Part shown: one piece after another, positions 46,251 to 54,506 of the stretch
Numbering within the stretch: the stretch's first letter is position 1
Layout: each line of letters starts with the position of its first letter
Assembly: GCF_020618475.1 (NCBI RefSeq)
Contig: NZ_CP085335.1
Location: forward strand, 2,666,001 to 2,730,000
Direction: 5' to 3'
Source of the DNA: Haladaptatus halobius
GTDB taxonomy: Archaea > Halobacteriota > Halobacteria > Halobacteriales > Haladaptataceae
Length of the DNA stretch: 64,000 nucleotides
Translations under genes and position numbers: made by a program
Notes under the pieces: model-generated
Told to the model about the DNA's origin: nothing
Seen by the model: the letters and a program-made list of their open reading frames with translations, nothing else
The model's database searches: none

Positions 46251-47126
46251 TTACAGCGCGTCCGCGATGGCCGGCGCGACCGACACCTGACTCACCGCTC
46301 GCTCGATGGTGTCGGTGCCGTACACCGCCTCGACGCCGGCTCGCGCGAGTTTCGTCCAGGCGTTTTGCGCGAGCATCGGGTGGACGCAGGTGACGACCAC
46401 GCGGCCGACGTCGCGTTTCCGGAGGAGGGAAACGGCCTCGCTCATGGTCGAGCCGGTGGCGATGATGTCGTCGGTGACGACCACGTCGCGGCCGGTTACG
46501 TCGGTGTCGCTGGGCGTCATCTCGACCTCCGTGCCCGAGAGGCGCTTCTTCTCGAAATAATCGGTCACGCCGCGACCGTAGGCGTCGCACACCGTCTCGG
46601 CGATGTCGAGCGCGCCATCGTCCGGCGAGAGAAAAACGGGGTCGGTCAGGTCGTCCGGAAGCGGGTCGGCGAGCCGACTCGCTGCGTCCACCGGTTCGGC
46701 GGGCACGTCGAAGAAGTCGCAGACGGTGTCCTCGTGGGGATTGACCGTGAGCACGCGGTCGGTGCCCGTGCTGATGGCGCGAGCGACCGCGCGGGCGGAG
46801 ATGGGATACCCCGGCGCGGAACCCTCTTTCGCCTTGCCGGGCGCGAGCGGCTTGTCCTGTCGGGCGTAGCCCATGTACGGGAGCACCGTCGTCACCTCCT
46901 CGGCACCCCACTGGCGGGCCGCATCCTGCAACTGGAGGAGTTCGAGGTGTGCGTCGCTGGAGACGGTCGAAGCGACGACGACGGCGCGGTCGTTCTCGAA
47001 TCCCGGCGCACTCGCCAGCAGCTCCCCGTCCGGAAACGTCCGGTACTCCACGGGCGCGAGCGGTTCGTCCAACTCGTCGGCGAGCGTGGTTGCCACAGAC
47101 TGCGAGGCAGACCCACTGAGTATCAT
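46251..47126 (-). CDS. prs: Ribose-phosphate pyrophosphokinase
   Basis: Makes PRPP from ribose 5-phosphate and ATP for nucleotide, histidine and salvage synthesis; upp and hisA/B/I in this window all use it directly or downstream. The 291-aa protein has the PRPP-binding loop RDVVVTDDIIATGSTMSEAV, the YMGYARQDKPLAPGKAKEG loop and VNPHEDTVCDFF. The ATG at 47126 is preferred to 47165, as MILSGSASQSVA is the family N-terminus. Confidence 0.95.
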   Translation of the reverse strand: MILSGSASQSVATTLADELDEPLAPVEYRTFPDGELLASAPGFENDRAVVVASTVSSDAHLELLQLQDAARQWGAEEVTTVLPYMGYARQDKPLAPGKAKEGSAPGYPISARAVARAISTGTDRVLTVNPHEDTVCDFFDVPAEPVDAASRLADPLPDDLTDPVFLSPDDGALDIAETVCDAYGRGVTDYFEKKRLSGTEVEMTPSDTDVTGRDVVVTDDIIATGSTMSEAVSLLRKRDVGRVVVTCVHPMLAQNAWTKLARAGVEAVYGTDTIERAVSQVSVAPAIADAL

Positions 47127-47417
47127 ACGGAAAAACTGGACAGCACGGGTTAAACCCGTTTTCACTCGTCGATTCGCGTCGTTATGGGCCGAATACGATT
47201 CCGACGTTCCACGGGTCGTGATGCTCCGACGCCGATTCCCCTTCGTTCGGCTCGTCCGTCGTACTTTTGTTATCCTTCATTGTTGTATGTAGGATAGGTA
47301 CGACAAAACTAAAGTATGGTGGCAGACCCGGTAAACGTACGACGCGATTATCGAATATATTTCTATACGTAATCCTAATAGCATTATATTTATGTTATAG
47401 AGTAGTAATGACAGTCG
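47127..47417. other. AT-rich promoter gap
   Basis: 291 bp, GC-poor from about 47250 onwards. TTATATTTA at 47384-47392 is centred 30 nt before the ATG at 47418 and is the best TATA-like box in the window. Runs such as CGAATATATTTCTATACG precede it. No gene or structured RNA is convincing. Confidence 0.6.
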
Positions 47418-47903
47418 ATGGTCTCGGTAACTCGGCTCGATATCGACGTGCCGCCGGTGGTAGACGAAACCGACCTCACGCCGGCCGAGACAGGTATCTT
47501 GAACCTGCTCGCCGAAGGTCGGTGTACCCCCGCATACGTCGCCGGCGAACTAGCGATAGGAGCGGAAACGGCCAGAATCACGTTGGATAGACTACGCGAG
47601 TACGGCCTCGTCGGAAAATCGTACCGGGGTCTCTACGAACTCCAAATCGACGAGAGAGGGAACGACCCGAAGTACCGACAGACGGAGACGCTGCTCGTGG
47701 ACGTACCGTTCGAGGACGACGAGTTCTCGCCAGTCGAGCGGGGCGTGTTGAATCTTCTCGTTGAGGGGCGGGCGTCCCCCGTGTACCTCGCACAAGAACT
47801 CGACGTGACACAGGAATGGGTGAAAGACCGCCTCCGCGACCTCGTGCGCCTCGGACTCGTTCGAAAGGCGCACCGCGGACTGTACGAACTCGACGTGGAC
47901 TAG
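47418..47903 (+). CDS. Protein of two duplicated winged-helix domains
   Basis: A 161-aa protein made of two similar halves. The first (residues about 19-75) reads LTPAETGILNLLAEGRCTPA, then VAGELAIGAETARITLDRLR and LVGKSYRGLYELQ. The second (about 100-161) reads FSPVERGVLNLLVEGRASPV, then LAQELDVTQEWVKDRLRDLV and LVRKAHRGLYELD. Each half is a winged-helix DNA-binding domain, so one chain could bind an inverted or direct repeat without dimerising. No ligand domain is present. Strong AT-rich promoter upstream. Its stop overlaps the convergent beta-propeller gene by four bases. Confidence 0.8.
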   Translation: MVSVTRLDIDVPPVVDETDLTPAETGILNLLAEGRCTPAYVAGELAIGAETARITLDRLREYGLVGKSYRGLYELQIDERGNDPKYRQTETLLVDVPFEDDEFSPVERGVLNLLVEGRASPVYLAQELDVTQEWVKDRLRDLVRLGLVRKAHRGLYELDVD

Positions 47904-48667
47904 CGAACCGCGAGCGCCGACACGCCGGTTAGCCCGAGGTGGCGGCTTCGCCAGCCGTCGCCGACCGAAGCCAGAAACGCTCCCGACTCGGTCGCGGCGT
48001 ACACGCCGTCGCCGAACGCGACATCGACGACGGGGTCGGCGACCGGAAGCGAAACTTCCCGCCACTCGTCCCCGTCGCGGACGAAAAACGCGTCGCCGGT
48101 CGCGGCATACGCGCTCTCGTCCGTCGCACTCACGACACGGAAGTCCCCCTCCGCGGCGTCCATCCAGCCGTTGCCGAGCCGGTAGAGCCCGTCGCCGGTC
48201 GCCGCGATCGGAACCCCGGCGGTGGCGACGTCTCTGGCGTCGTCCAGTCCGACGTGCCGGACACCCTCGCCCGAGAGTCGGTAGACGCCGTCCGCGGTCG
48301 CCACCAGATCCCTGTCGATAGCCCGCACGTCGTCCAGCGACGCCAGTTCGCGCCACCGGTCGTCGTAGCGCGCGAGCCGTCCGTCCGGCCCCGCCGCGAG
48401 CAGGTCGTCGCCGTCGAATCCGACGGCGACCGCGGAACCGAAATCCAGCGGCGAGAACTCGCGGTCGAGTACGTCCTCGTCGGTGGCGACAGCGAAGTTT
48501 CCGTCCGTCCCGGCGATGTCCCGAGCGACGCAGCGATGTGCGATGGAGAACTCGCCGACGATGTCCGCGGAGACCTTGGCGCAGGCGACGCCGATTTCGG
48601 TGGCGACGAAGACGGTGGTCGTCCCCTCCCGGTCGCCGTAAACCCGCTTTTCGTCGATGCTGCTCAT
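47900..48667 (-). CDS. Beta-propeller protein, HVO_0234-like
   Basis: A 255-aa cytoplasmic protein with about five to six short repeats, each ending with a small hydrophobic strand and Gly-Asp turn (GDGLYRLGNGWMDAAEG, TGDAFFVRDGDEWREVSLP, GDGVYAATESGAFLASVGDG). This is the pattern of a small beta-propeller; I associate it with the haloarchaeal HVO_0234 family, which has no known function. It is divergent from glmM, 193 bp apart. Confidence 0.72.
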   Translation of the reverse strand: MSSIDEKRVYGDREGTTTVFVATEIGVACAKVSADIVGEFSIAHRCVARDIAGTDGNFAVATDEDVLDREFSPLDFGSAVAVGFDGDDLLAAGPDGRLARYDDRWRELASLDDVRAIDRDLVATADGVYRLSGEGVRHVGLDDARDVATAGVPIAATGDGLYRLGNGWMDAAEGDFRVVSATDESAYAATGDAFFVRDGDEWREVSLPVADPVVDVAFGDGVYAATESGAFLASVGDGWRSRHLGLTGVSALAVR

Positions 48668-48860
48668 GCGCGAATGAAGGACGCGAACCGGGGAAAGCGT
48701 TCGGGTTCTCGGTTCGCAGCGACGACGCGGTCGCCGGCGGCGGGTCGGTCACCATCCTCGTCCGGAAGTCACCGGTCAAAGCGGCCGCAAGGCGACCAAC
48801 TGAGGCGGAACAGCACCGCTATTCGGAATCTCTTTGAAGACGGAAACCCCACGCCCGCAC

Positions 48861-50225
48861 ATGAAGGTGTTCGGGTCGAGCGGAACGCGGGGGGTCGCAA
48901 ACGACGAACTGACCCCCGAGTTCGTGCTCAAGATAGCGAAGGCGGCGGGGACGGTCTGGCGCTCCGACCGTGTCGCCCTCGCTCGGGACACGCGAGCCAC
49001 GGGCGACATGCTCGCGGACGCCGCCGCTAGCGGGCTAGCGAGCGTCGGGGCGGACCTAGATCGCCTCGGCGTCCTGCCGACGCCCGGCGCGCAGGCGTAC
49101 GCCGACCGCGAGGGGGTTCCAGCGTTGATGATAACCGCCTCGCACAACCCACCGGAGTACAACGGCGTGAAGCTCATCGGCGACGACGGTATCGAACTCG
49201 CCGTCGGAAGTTTGGAGCGCGTCGAAGAGAAGTTCTTGACAGAAGCGTTCGACGAAGTTCGCTGGAGCGAGACGGGACACAGCGACTACATCGAGGACGC
49301 CCGCGACTGGTACGTCTCGCAATTGCTCGGGGCGGTCGACAGGGAGCGGATCGCCGACGCAAACCTCACCGTCGCGCTCGACCCGGGACACGGTGCGGGG
49401 TCGCTCACGTCTCCCGAATTCTTCCGCAAACTCGGCTGCAAGATCGTCACCGCCAACAGCCAGCCCGACGGCCATTTCCCCGGCCGCAATCCCGAGCCGA
49501 TTCCGGAGAACTTGGACGATCTCGGCCGATTGGTCGAAGCGAGCGACGCGGACGTGGGAATCGCCCACGACGGGGACGCGGATCGCGCCATCTTCTACGA
49601 CGAGAACGGCGAGTACATCGAGGGCGACGCGACGCTCGCCGCGCTCTCGTCCGCACAACTCGAACCGGGCGACGCCGTCGTCTCCGCGATCAACGTTTCC
49701 CAGCGTCTCGTGGACGTGGCCCGCGAAACGGGCGCGACGCTAGAACTGACGCCCATCGGAAGCACGAACATCATCACCCGCATCCGTGAGTTGCAAGACC
49801 AGAACATACCGGTTCCCGTCGCCGGCGAGGGCAACGGCGGCATCTTCTTCCCGAACTACCGGCTGACGCGCGACGGAGCGTACACCGCCGCGAAGTTCCT
49901 CGAACTGCTGACCGACGGCCGCGCCAGCGAAGTGGTCGCGCCGTACGACGGCTATCACAACGTTCGAACGAACATCCCGTACACGACGGACGCCGAACAC
50001 GACGCGTTACTCGCCGCCGCCAAGCGGAAGGCCAACGAGTCGAAGGCGGAGCTGAACACCCGAGACGGCTATCGGCTGGACTTCGGCGACGCCTGGGTGC
50101 TCGCGCGACCGAGCGGCACGGAGCCGATGATTCGAATCTACGCCGAAGCCCGCGAACGCCACCGCGCCGAAGAACTGGTGACGGAGATAGAAGACGCGCT
50201 CCGAACCGCGAAAGCCAGCGTCTAA
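48861..50225 (+). CDS. glmM: Phosphoglucosamine mutase / phosphohexomutase
   Basis: Alpha-D-phosphohexomutase of 454 aa. N-terminal MKVFGSSGTRGVANDELTPE, the catalytic serine loop PALMITASHNPPEYNGVKL near residue 95, the metal loop GIAHDGDADRAIFYDE near 235 and the phosphate-binding RPSGTEPMIRIYAEA near 420 are all present. In archaea this family makes glucosamine-1-phosphate for UDP-GlcNAc and surface glycans, or glucose-/mannose-1-phosphate; the exact substrate cannot be told. The ATG at 48861 is chosen by family N-terminus over 48834. Confidence 0.92.
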   Translation: MKVFGSSGTRGVANDELTPEFVLKIAKAAGTVWRSDRVALARDTRATGDMLADAAASGLASVGADLDRLGVLPTPGAQAYADREGVPALMITASHNPPEYNGVKLIGDDGIELAVGSLERVEEKFLTEAFDEVRWSETGHSDYIEDARDWYVSQLLGAVDRERIADANLTVALDPGHGAGSLTSPEFFRKLGCKIVTANSQPDGHFPGRNPEPIPENLDDLGRLVEASDADVGIAHDGDADRAIFYDENGEYIEGDATLAALSSAQLEPGDAVVSAINVSQRLVDVARETGATLELTPIGSTNIITRIRELQDQNIPVPVAGEGNGGIFFPNYRLTRDGAYTAAKFLELLTDGRASEVVAPYDGYHNVRTNIPYTTDAEHDALLAAAKRKANESKAELNTRDGYRLDFGDAWVLARPSGTEPMIRIYAEARERHRAEELVTEIEDALRTAKASV

Positions 50226-51337
50226 CGCTCCGGACGGTCCGAGAGCGCGTCGGCGAGTTCCGCCTTTCGTTCGCGCGCTCGCCGGAGTTCGTCTTCGACG
50301 GCCCCGCGAGCGAGTCGGTCGCGCTCGTCGTCGGTCAACTCGGCACGCGCCTGCGCGGCGGTGCGAAGACGCTCGAATCTAGTTGGTTCGTAGGTGAGTC
50401 GCTGCACCTCGCGGAGCCGTGCGACCGCGTCCGGCGGCGCGAATCGATCCGCGACCCGAATCGCTTCCTCGCACCACCACCGGAGTTCGTCGGCGGGCGC
50501 CGGCGGCCAGCCGACCGTGAGGGGGTCGGCGTCGAGTCGGTCGAGGTACGTCTCGTTCGTGGCGACGGTTCGTTTCAGGGCGTCCGGGTTGGGGACGTAG
50601 TGGTCGAGTTTCGACCGCGAGTAACGGGCGAACTCCAGTAGGTCGGGAATAGACTTCGACCCGGCGTCGCTCTCGCGCAGATAATCGCGGAGGTCGTCCG
50701 GCGGCGACTCGAAGCCTACCAGCGGATACCGTTCGGTCGCCGCGAGAAACGCGACCACCTCGCGGGCGCTGGCTTCGCGTTTGAACGCGCGGAACGCGTC
50801 GGTGATCGCCTCGTCAGAGGTCTCGACGGGCTCACGAAGCTCCTCCGTGGGGGCGTCCAGATCCGCGTCGCCGAGTTCCTGAAGTCGTTCGAGGTGAGCG
50901 ATTCGCTCGTCCAGTTCGGTGATTTTCCGGGAGACGGAGTGGCGAGCGTCGCGGTATCGCTCGCGGGCGGCACGGCGTTCGTCCAGCAGGGCCGCGACCG
51001 TAGCGGCGGGTTCGAGTGAGGCGCGTGCCTTCTCGAAGTCGCGTTCGTTCAGTCGGCGCTTGTCGATGGCGTCCTCGGCGCGTTCGAACGCCTCGCGCGC
51101 GGGGAGGTCGTCCGGCAGGTTCTCCACGAGGTCGGCGAACGTGCCTTGGAACTCCACGAACGCCTGAAAATCCCCGGTGCCGGTCGCTCTGCTCTCGTAG
51201 CGGTCGAGGAGGTTCGTTGCGCGTTCGTGGGCGTCGGCGACCGCTTCGACTCGCTCTTCGCCATGCTCGGCGACCGCGGCCTCGGTTTCTCGACACGCCT
51301 CGTCCGCGTTTCGGAGGGTCGACAGCGGGTCTGTCAT
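50222..51337 (-). CDS. Haloarchaeal helical protein of unknown function
   Basis: A 371-aa, strongly charged, almost wholly alpha-helical protein with coiled-coil stretches (ACRETEAAVAEHGEERVEAV, ARERYRDARHSVSRKITELD, DELRRARERKAELADALSDR). No membrane segment, signal or catalytic motif. The middle contains the conserved-looking TERYPLVGFESPPDDLRDYL and HYVPNPDALKRTVATNETYL. It ends one base before hisI on the same strand (its stop overlaps glmM by four bases), suggesting co-transcription downstream of hisI. Family not recognised. Confidence 0.75.
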   Translation of the reverse strand: MTDPLSTLRNADEACRETEAAVAEHGEERVEAVADAHERATNLLDRYESRATGTGDFQAFVEFQGTFADLVENLPDDLPAREAFERAEDAIDKRRLNERDFEKARASLEPAATVAALLDERRAARERYRDARHSVSRKITELDERIAHLERLQELGDADLDAPTEELREPVETSDEAITDAFRAFKREASAREVVAFLAATERYPLVGFESPPDDLRDYLRESDAGSKSIPDLLEFARYSRSKLDHYVPNPDALKRTVATNETYLDRLDADPLTVGWPPAPADELRWWCEEAIRVADRFAPPDAVARLREVQRLTYEPTRFERLRTAAQARAELTDDERDRLARGAVEDELRRARERKAELADALSDRPER

Positions 51338-51338
51338 A

Positions 51339-51740
51339 TCACTCGTAGACTTCGTCGGGGTCGAACGTTCGCTCGCCGACGACCTCGGTTTCGGCGGTCA
51401 GTTCGTCGTGCAGGGAATCGAGTTTGCGGTAGAAACAGGAGCGGTGGCCCGTGTGACAGGCCCCGCCCTCCTGTTCGACGCGGTAGAGGAGCGCGTCGCC
51501 GTCGCAATCGACGCGAACGTCGTCGACGCGCTGGACGTGACCGCTAGTGGCGCCTTTCTGCCAGAGTTCGTCCCGACTGCGGGAGTAGTAGTGTGCGAGG
51601 CCGGTTTCGAGGGTCTGTTCGACCGCTTCGGGCGAGACGTAGGCTAGCATGAGCACGTCGCCGGTGACGGCGTCCTGCGCGATGGCGGGGAGCAGTTCGT
51701 TTTCGTCGAAGGCGAGAGCGACGTCGGACGACTCGGTCAT
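51339..51740 (-). CDS. hisI: Phosphoribosyl-AMP cyclohydrolase
   Basis: Third step of histidine synthesis, opening the purine ring of PR-AMP. The 133-aa protein is the stand-alone cyclohydrolase without the HisE pyrophosphohydrolase domain. It contains [40 protein letters not shown] with the metal aspartates in [10 protein letters not shown], and the zinc cysteines in [15 protein letters not shown]. The coiled-coil gene at 51337 starts two bases beyond its stop. Confidence 0.95.
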   Translation of the reverse strand: MTESSDVALAFDENELLPAIAQDAVTGDVLMLAYVSPEAVEQTLETGLAHYYSRSRDELWQKGATSGHVQRVDDVRVDCDGDALLYRVEQEGGACHTGHRSCFYRKLDSLHDELTAETEVVGERTFDPDEVYE

Positions 51741-51837
51741 GGTTCGAACGTGGGTGTTGGGGCGGAATAGGCTTTTTCTCTCGGGATGGAGGTGTGTTCG
51801 GTCGGGCGCTCGCAGCAGCGACGAACGCGGACGGGAC

Positions 51838-52119
51838 TCAATCTTCGACGAGTTGGGCGAAATCGTCGATCGGGATGATCTCCATCGTCTGCATATCCAT
51901 CCCGTGGCTCTCGACCGCGATGCCCGCTTTGAACGCGGTGTCCCTGTCCGGCGCGTCGAAGATGAGCAGGTAATCGTACTCGCCGAGCACCGCGAAACTC
52001 CCTTCGAGGTCGACGCCGAACGCCTCGAATTCGAGACGGATATCGCCCCAGACCGATGCTAACTCCTGGGCGTTCTGTATCTGCCCGCGGATGTCGACGA
52101 GTGCAACGTACTTTGCCAT
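51838..52119 (-). CDS. GYD-domain protein
   Basis: A 93-aa alpha/beta protein of the GYD family (ferredoxin-like fold): [20 protein letters not shown], then the family core [19 protein letters not shown] and [18 protein letters not shown]. The family's GRYD/GEYD turn is visible. Function is unknown in general. The ATG at 52119 is preferred to an in-frame start 18 bases upstream. Confidence 0.85.
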   Translation of the reverse strand: MAKYVALVDIRGQIQNAQELASVWGDIRLEFEAFGVDLEGSFAVLGEYDYLLIFDAPDRDTAFKAGIAVESHGMDMQTMEIIPIDDFAQLVED

Positions 52120-52307
52120 TTTACGTTGTGAACGCACTCGACTCGAAAAACCGTTTTAGCCATAATCTCAAAAGACTCGCCGCTTTCCTCGAAATCATCG
52201 CCGACGAGTCGACGCGACCGACGGCGGGACGTTCGAAGATGGCGTATCCTCACCGCAGTATCGCCGGATACCGAACCCTTCGCCCCCAGAAAATCGCAGT
52301 AGGGCCC

Positions 52308-52985
52308 CTACGTCGTCCGGAAGGCGCGGTCGCCGGCGTCGCCCAGTCCGGGTACGATAAAGCCGTCGTCGTTCAGGTGGTCGTCGATGCTCACCGTCAG
52401 CAGGTCGGCCTCGGGGAACTTCTCCTGGACGTTGAGGAGGCCGTCGGGGGCGCTCACGGCGGAGAGGACGAAGAGGTTCTCCGGGTTCGGCTGCTCGCTG
52501 AGCACCTCTTCGAGGACGGCGCACATCGTGCTCCCGGTGGCGAGCATCGGGTCGGCGACGATGACCGTGTCCTTCTCGGTGATTTCGGGAAGTTTCACGT
52601 AGTCGATGGTGATGGGGAACTCGCCCGCCTCGTCCATGCCGGCCTCCTCGTCGCGCCCGGCGCTGATGACACCCTGTTTCGCGCGGGGGAACGCCTTCAA
52701 CAGGCCCTCCACGAACGGCGTCGCGGCCCGGAGGACGTTGATGATGACCACGTCGTCCAGTCCTTTGACGCGCTCGCCGGTCGTCTCAGTCAGCGGCGTG
52801 TCGATGGAGACGTACTCGGTGTCCATCGCGCCGTCGATTATCTCGTAGCCGCAGATGCGGCCTAGTTTCACCAGCCCCTTGCGGAACCCGACCTGCTCCG
52901 TCCGCTCGTCCCGAATCTTCGAGAGGGTATCTTTCGCCATGGCGTGCGTGATGAGGTGGGCGTCGCCCCGCTTTTCGATGGTCAT
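52308..52985 (-). CDS. upp: Uracil phosphoribosyltransferase
   Basis: Salvages uracil to UMP using PRPP. The 225-aa protein has the PRPP loop [20 protein letters not shown] near residue 137, the [20 protein letters not shown] block near 80 and uracil-binding [18 protein letters not shown] at the C-terminus. A complete, canonical member of the family. Confidence 0.96.
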   Translation of the reverse strand: MTIEKRGDAHLITHAMAKDTLSKIRDERTEQVGFRKGLVKLGRICGYEIIDGAMDTEYVSIDTPLTETTGERVKGLDDVVIINVLRAATPFVEGLLKAFPRAKQGVISAGRDEEAGMDEAGEFPITIDYVKLPEITEKDTVIVADPMLATGSTMCAVLEEVLSEQPNPENLFVLSAVSAPDGLLNVQEKFPEADLLTVSIDDHLNDDGFIVPGLGDAGDRAFRTT

Positions 52986-53130
52986 ACGCGATTCGTGCGC
53001 GGGAGGGGGCTATAAGCTAACGATACGAGAGAACCTACGGTGAAGATTGACACGCCGCCCTCGGGTCGCAACCGGCGCGGCATTATACGGATAGCGAACA
53101 CCTTAACCGGACGAGGGTCGTTGTCAACGT

Positions 53131-53427
53131 ATGTCACTCCACGAGCGAATATCCGCGTACCGGGCGTGGCTTCACGAAGTCCTGCACGGGCTGTACCACG
53201 GGATGATCGAACATCCGTCGTTCGAACTCATCGAGAAGGAAGCGGAGGACGTGGAAGACGAGTTCCTGTTCGCCTGCTTCTCGGACGCCTTCGGCATCCC
53301 GAGTCCCGTCTCCTACTACACCGTCGAACTGCTTCCCTACCTCGCCGACGAGTTCGAAGCGTTCGAGCGCCGGATGTGGGATCGCCAATCGCTCGTCGAA
53401 CGCAAGGGCCAGCAGTACCACTTCTGA
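53131..53427 (+). CDS. Conserved small protein upstream of an ArsA-type ATPase
   Basis: A 98-aa helical protein rich in aromatic residues and acid (AWLHEVLHGLYHGMIEHPSF, DAFGIPSPVSYYTVELLPYL, DEFEAFERRMWDRQSLVERK). No signal or membrane helix. Its stop is one base from the ATPase ATG, so the two are surely co-transcribed and may work together. I do not recognise the family. Confidence 0.72.
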   Translation: MSLHERISAYRAWLHEVLHGLYHGMIEHPSFELIEKEAEDVEDEFLFACFSDAFGIPSPVSYYTVELLPYLADEFEAFERRMWDRQSLVERKGQQYHF

Positions 53428-53428
53428 T

Positions 53429-54403
53429 ATGGAAAAGTTCGTCTTCTTCGGCGGTAAGGGTGGTGTCGGCAAAACGACCATCTCCAGCGCCTACGGGCTG
53501 AAATGCGCCCGTTCGGGGCTGAAGACGCTCGTCGTCTCGACCGATCCGGCTCACAGCACCTCCGACGTGTTCGACCAGCAGTTCGGCGACGAACCCGCGT
53601 CGGTCGAGGGCCACGAGAACATCTGGGCGATGGAGATCGACCCGGACGAGGAGGTCGAGGAACACATGATGGAGATAAAGCGGTCGATGGGCGACCAAGT
53701 GAGTCCCGCCATCGTGAACGAGATCGACCGGCAGATAGAGCTCGCCCACCGCACGCCCGGCGCGTACGAGGCGGCGCTGTTCGACAGATTCGTGGACGTG
53801 ATGCGCAACAGCGAGGAGTACGACCGGGTCGTCTTCGACACGTCGCCAACCGGCGGCACGCTCCGCCTGCTCGCGCTTCCGGACTTCCTCGAAGGGTGGA
53901 TAGACCGCTTGCTGGAAAAACGCGCGAAGAGCATCGACCTGTTCGAGAAGGCCGCGATCGGGGAGCGGGAGGCCCGCAGGCGCGCCGAGAACGACCCCAT
54001 CATCGCCCGCCTTCGGGAGCGAAAGGAGACCTTCGAGTTCGCGGGGAACGTGCTCCGAAACGAGGCGGCGTTCTTCCTGGTGCTCAATCCCGACGAGTTG
54101 TCGATTCGTGAGACCGGTCGAGCCATCGAGGAACTGACCGAGTCCGGCCTCTCGGTGGCCGGACTCGTCATCAACAAGGTGACGCCGAAACCCGAGGAGA
54201 GCGAGGACGGTCGGGGTGCGCGATATCTCCGCGAACGATGTCAGACCGAACGCGAGCGAATCGACCACATCCGCGAGTCGTTCGACGAACCCGTGATCGC
54301 GGTCGTCGAGTCGCGCGTCGAAGAGGTGAAAGGAACCCTGCTATCTGACGTGGCGGGCGAGTTGGACGTGACGGTCGAACGGACGCCAAAATCCACCAGA
54401 TAG
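53429..54403 (+). CDS. ArsA/Get3-family ATPase
   Basis: A 324-aa P-loop ATPase: FFGGKGGVGKTTISSAYGLK (deviant Walker A), VVSTDPAHSTSDVFDQQFGD (switch I), VVFDTSPTGGTLRLLALPDF (switch II), and VAGLVINKV. Single ArsA domain, as in archaeal Get3-like proteins that handle tail-anchored membrane proteins; lacks an obvious arsenite-binding cysteine triad. No arsenite pump gene is nearby, so protein targeting is more likely than arsenic resistance. Immediately preceded by the 98-aa gene. Confidence 0.88.
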   Translation: MEKFVFFGGKGGVGKTTISSAYGLKCARSGLKTLVVSTDPAHSTSDVFDQQFGDEPASVEGHENIWAMEIDPDEEVEEHMMEIKRSMGDQVSPAIVNEIDRQIELAHRTPGAYEAALFDRFVDVMRNSEEYDRVVFDTSPTGGTLRLLALPDFLEGWIDRLLEKRAKSIDLFEKAAIGEREARRRAENDPIIARLRERKETFEFAGNVLRNEAAFFLVLNPDELSIRETGRAIEELTESGLSVAGLVINKVTPKPEESEDGRGARYLRERCQTERERIDHIRESFDEPVIAVVESRVEEVKGTLLSDVAGELDVTVERTPKSTR

Positions 54404-54506
54404 TTGTCAATAACAAGGACTCATTGCTACATAAAAGAGGTTTTCAAATCCATCATACCGTCGAGAACAGAAGGAACACTTATTGTGTTTCGTCATTCTG
54501 TATGCC

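Noticed and set aside
53429..54403. Arsenite efflux ATPase ArsA
   Set aside because: No arsenite-binding cysteine set, no ArsB/ArsR neighbours; Get3-like role is more likely.
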